Below, piece after piece: positions 5,370 to 6,410 of a DNA stretch of 6,410 nt (the stretch's first letter is position 1; each line of letters begins with the position of its first letter). The position numbers and the translations under genes were made by a program. Source of the DNA: Spirochaetaceae bacterium (GTDB taxonomy: Bacteria; Spirochaetota; Spirochaetia; SZUA-6; Bin103). The notes below the pieces were generated by a model that saw only the letters and a list, made by a program, of their open reading frames with translations, made no database searches and was not told the origin of the DNA. Where the stretch lies: positions 1-6,410 of the forward strand of contig JAPPKD010000315.1 of the NCBI GenBank assembly GCA_028820215.1, given 5' to 3'.

Positions 5370-6410
5370 GAGGCAGCCCGACAGCGCGTCGGGGTATTGC
5401 TTCCAGTCGCTGCACCGCACGTGCGCAAGGCGCGTCGCCCAGGAAAAGCTGTTCGCTTGCAACTCCGGCGCCTCCGACAGCGGCGTGTAGAGGTTGGGCA
5501 CGGCGCTGTCAACGCCCGGCTCCGATGCCAGCGCATCGGCCAGTTGCAGGGTCTCGAGGTCGGAAGCCGTGCGGATCAGATAGGCGTTGGGCAGCTCGCC
5601 GAGCGGTTCGACGCGGTCGCTGGGAACGTTGTGCCGAGCCAGGATGGCGCTGATCTCGCTCTCAGTAAGGTGCGCGGCGAAGAACACGTTGACGCCGCCG
5701 ACGAGCAGGAACAGCTGGCCGCCCTGGGAGGCGAACCAGTTGCTCGGCGTGGCCGGTGTCGTGCCCGCGGTGCCGTTCAGCCCGTCGACGCCGACCGCCG
5801 GCGCGTAGGCCTCGCCCGCGTTCGCGGCGAGCGCATCCAGGTCGATGCCGCCTGGTGGTCCGTCGCCGTCCACCAGCGCATGGGGCGCGCCGGACGACGG
5901 CAGCAGGCGCAGCTCGATCGCTCCATCGCCGTCGCGCAGGCGGTAGACGCCGTCGGGGCCGAGATGGTCGAGCACGCTGACCGGTCCGCTCGGCTCGCCC
6001 AGCGGCGGCGCGTCGAGTTCGGTCTCCGCGATCAGCCCCTGCTCCACGCCCAACTGGGGCGCGGGCTCGGTGATCTCAATCGTCCACTCGCCCAAGAGCG
6101 CCTCGCCGCTGCAGTCGGTCTCCGAGCGGCAGAGCTGGACGCCGAAGGTCTCGCCGCCCTCGGCCTCCTGATCGGCGTGCGCGACGACGCTGAACTCGAT
6201 CGCGCCGCCCGTCTGCCGAGTCACCCGCGCCGCGGCGCCGGGGCTGACCGCGACACCGTTGTCGCCGCGCAGCTCAATGTCGTCTGCGCTCGCCGTGTAC
6301 GGGTCCCCGAACGGTTGCAGGTGGAGGAAGTGCCCGCCCGCCTCGGGCGCGTGCACAATCCGCAGCACCGCGGTCTCGCCCTCGCTGACGACCGAGGACT
6401 CCAGCTGCGC
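5205..6410 (-). CDS. Kexin-like S8 serine protease: N-terminal part (partial at window edge, frameshifted at its 3' end)
   Basis: The frame is open from the right edge. A GTG at 6366-6368 is a possible start but sits inside a Calx-beta-like fold with 14 sensible codons upstream, so the real start and any signal peptide lie beyond 6410. In order it shows: a Calx-beta-like domain (SVVSEGETA ... EGGETFGVQL) at about 6410-6066; a Pro/Gly/acidic linker with no recognised domain (6065-5724); a propeptide-like stretch with LTESEISAILARHNV and later ADALASEPGVDSAVPNLY (5723-5475); a link with Cys residues; then WHLN and INLGNIWETTMGAGVTVAVID, the start of the catalytic domain with Asp at 5250-5252. 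After WEGG the frame reads APRPQGQR and stops at TGA 5205-5207. The conserved continuation HPDLKDN is in the next frame from 5230. As written, the product would carry the propeptide but no catalytic His or Ser. Confidence 0.88.
   Translation of the reverse strand, partial: AQLESSVVSEGETAVLRIVHAPEAGGHFLHLQPFGDPYTASADDIELRGDNGVAVSPGAAARVTRQTGGAIEFSVVAHADQEAEGGETFGVQLCRSETDCSGEALLGEWTIEITEPAPQLGVEQGLIAETELDAPPLGEPSGPVSVLDHLGPDGVYRLRDGDGAIELRLLPSSGAPHALVDGDGPPGGIDLDALAANAGEAYAPAVGVDGLNGTAGTTPATPSNWFASQGGQLFLLVGGVNVFFAAHLTESEISAILARHNVPSDRVEPLGELPNAYLIRTASDLETLQLADALASEPGVDSAVPNLYTPLSEAPELQANSFSWATRLAHVRCSDWKQYPDALSGCLWHLNADTNCRFDGKDPTIDINLGNIWETTMGAGVTVAVIDHTWEGGAPRPQGQR
5231..5238 (-). other. 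G8 homopolymer at the frameshift point
   Basis: The coding strand reads TGGGA, then eight G, then CACCCCGAC. With eight G the protein runs ...DHTWEGGAPRPQGQR and stops. With seven G it runs ...DHTWEGGHPDLKDN, which restores the subtilase pattern in which His-Pro-Asp-Leu starts seven residues after the catalytic Asp. One extra G is therefore the simplest explanation; two missing G would also restore the frame but would break that spacing. Sequencing or assembly error, true mutation and slippage-based switching all remain possible. Confidence 0.85.
5475..5723 (-). other. Subtilase propeptide-like (intramolecular chaperone) region
   Basis: The stretch reads as a beta-alpha-beta unit: FLLVGGVNVFFAAHLTE, helix SEISAILARHNV, strand NAYLIRT, helix ADALASEPGVD, then SAVPNLY. 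This matches the general pattern of bacterial kexin-like pro-regions, in which a short fold before the catalytic domain ends in 'AxPN'. The role (folding aid and temporary inhibitor, later removed) is from family knowledge. It lies about 35 residues before the catalytic domain and is joined to it by a link with Cys residues. Confidence 0.6.
6066..6410 (-). other. Calx-beta-like domain N-terminal to the protease propeptide (partial)
   Basis: The visible pattern is SVVSEGETAVLRIV, then GDNGVAVSPGAAARV, then EGGETFGVQL, and a closing strand WTIEIT. This is the Calx-beta order of an SEGE opening, a strand pair and an acidic GGETF section. The VQLCRSETDC loop carries two Cys. The domain may begin just beyond the window edge. 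It is divergent from units 4-9 of the C-terminal array. Confidence 0.55.

Noticed and set aside
6366..6368. GTG as the true start of the large gene
   Set aside because: The frame is open to the window edge, and the 14 upstream codons (including SVVSEGETA) complete the first strand of a Calx-beta-like domain. No signal peptide follows this GTG.

Overview
The window is GC-rich bacterial DNA with strong G/C preference at third codon positions. It is almost entirely filled by one very large minus-strand gene. The sequence does not fix the organism. A kexin-type protease with a P domain and many Calx-beta domains is most familiar from large exported proteins of Gram-negative, often aquatic, Proteobacteria, so that is my best guess and is inference only.

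Layout on the + strand: positions 1-51 hold the last 16 codons of a plus-strand gene, possibly an alpha/beta hydrolase of the dienelactone hydrolase type. A 58-bp convergent intergenic gap follows (52-109), with a GC-rich hairpin at 76-90. From 110 to the right edge (6410) the minus strand encodes a modular protein whose true start lies outside the window. Read in its own direction (6410 to 110) the order is: a Calx-beta-like domain (about 6410-6066), a Pro/Gly/acidic linker (6065-5724), a subtilase propeptide-like region (5723-5475), a Cys-containing link, an S8 kexin-like catalytic domain (about 5369-4379), a P domain (about 4306-3923), three divergent Calx-beta domains (3907-2897), a short predicted-helical module (2896-2648), two Calx-beta domains (2647-1997), a second copy of that module (1996-1742), four closely similar Calx-beta domains (1741-446) and a beta-rich tail ending at a TAG stop (112-110).

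The reading frame breaks once, at a run of eight G on the coding strand (C8 at 5231-5238). The break falls between the catalytic Asp and the catalytic His. With seven G the subtilase motif reads through with the normal Asp-to-His-Pro-Asp-Leu spacing and gives one protein of at least 2099 residues with Asp, His, Asn and Ser all in place. The break may be a sequencing or assembly error, a real inactivating mutation, or a slippery-tract switch; the sequence alone cannot tell these apart.

The points most worth a second look are the G8 tract, a perfect 324-bp tandem duplication equal to exactly one Calx-beta domain plus linker (766-1089 and 1090-1413), and the pair of related helical modules set between Calx-beta domains, which I cannot assign to a named family. 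I see no RNA gene, CRISPR array, insertion sequence or replication origin, and no other gene on either strand.
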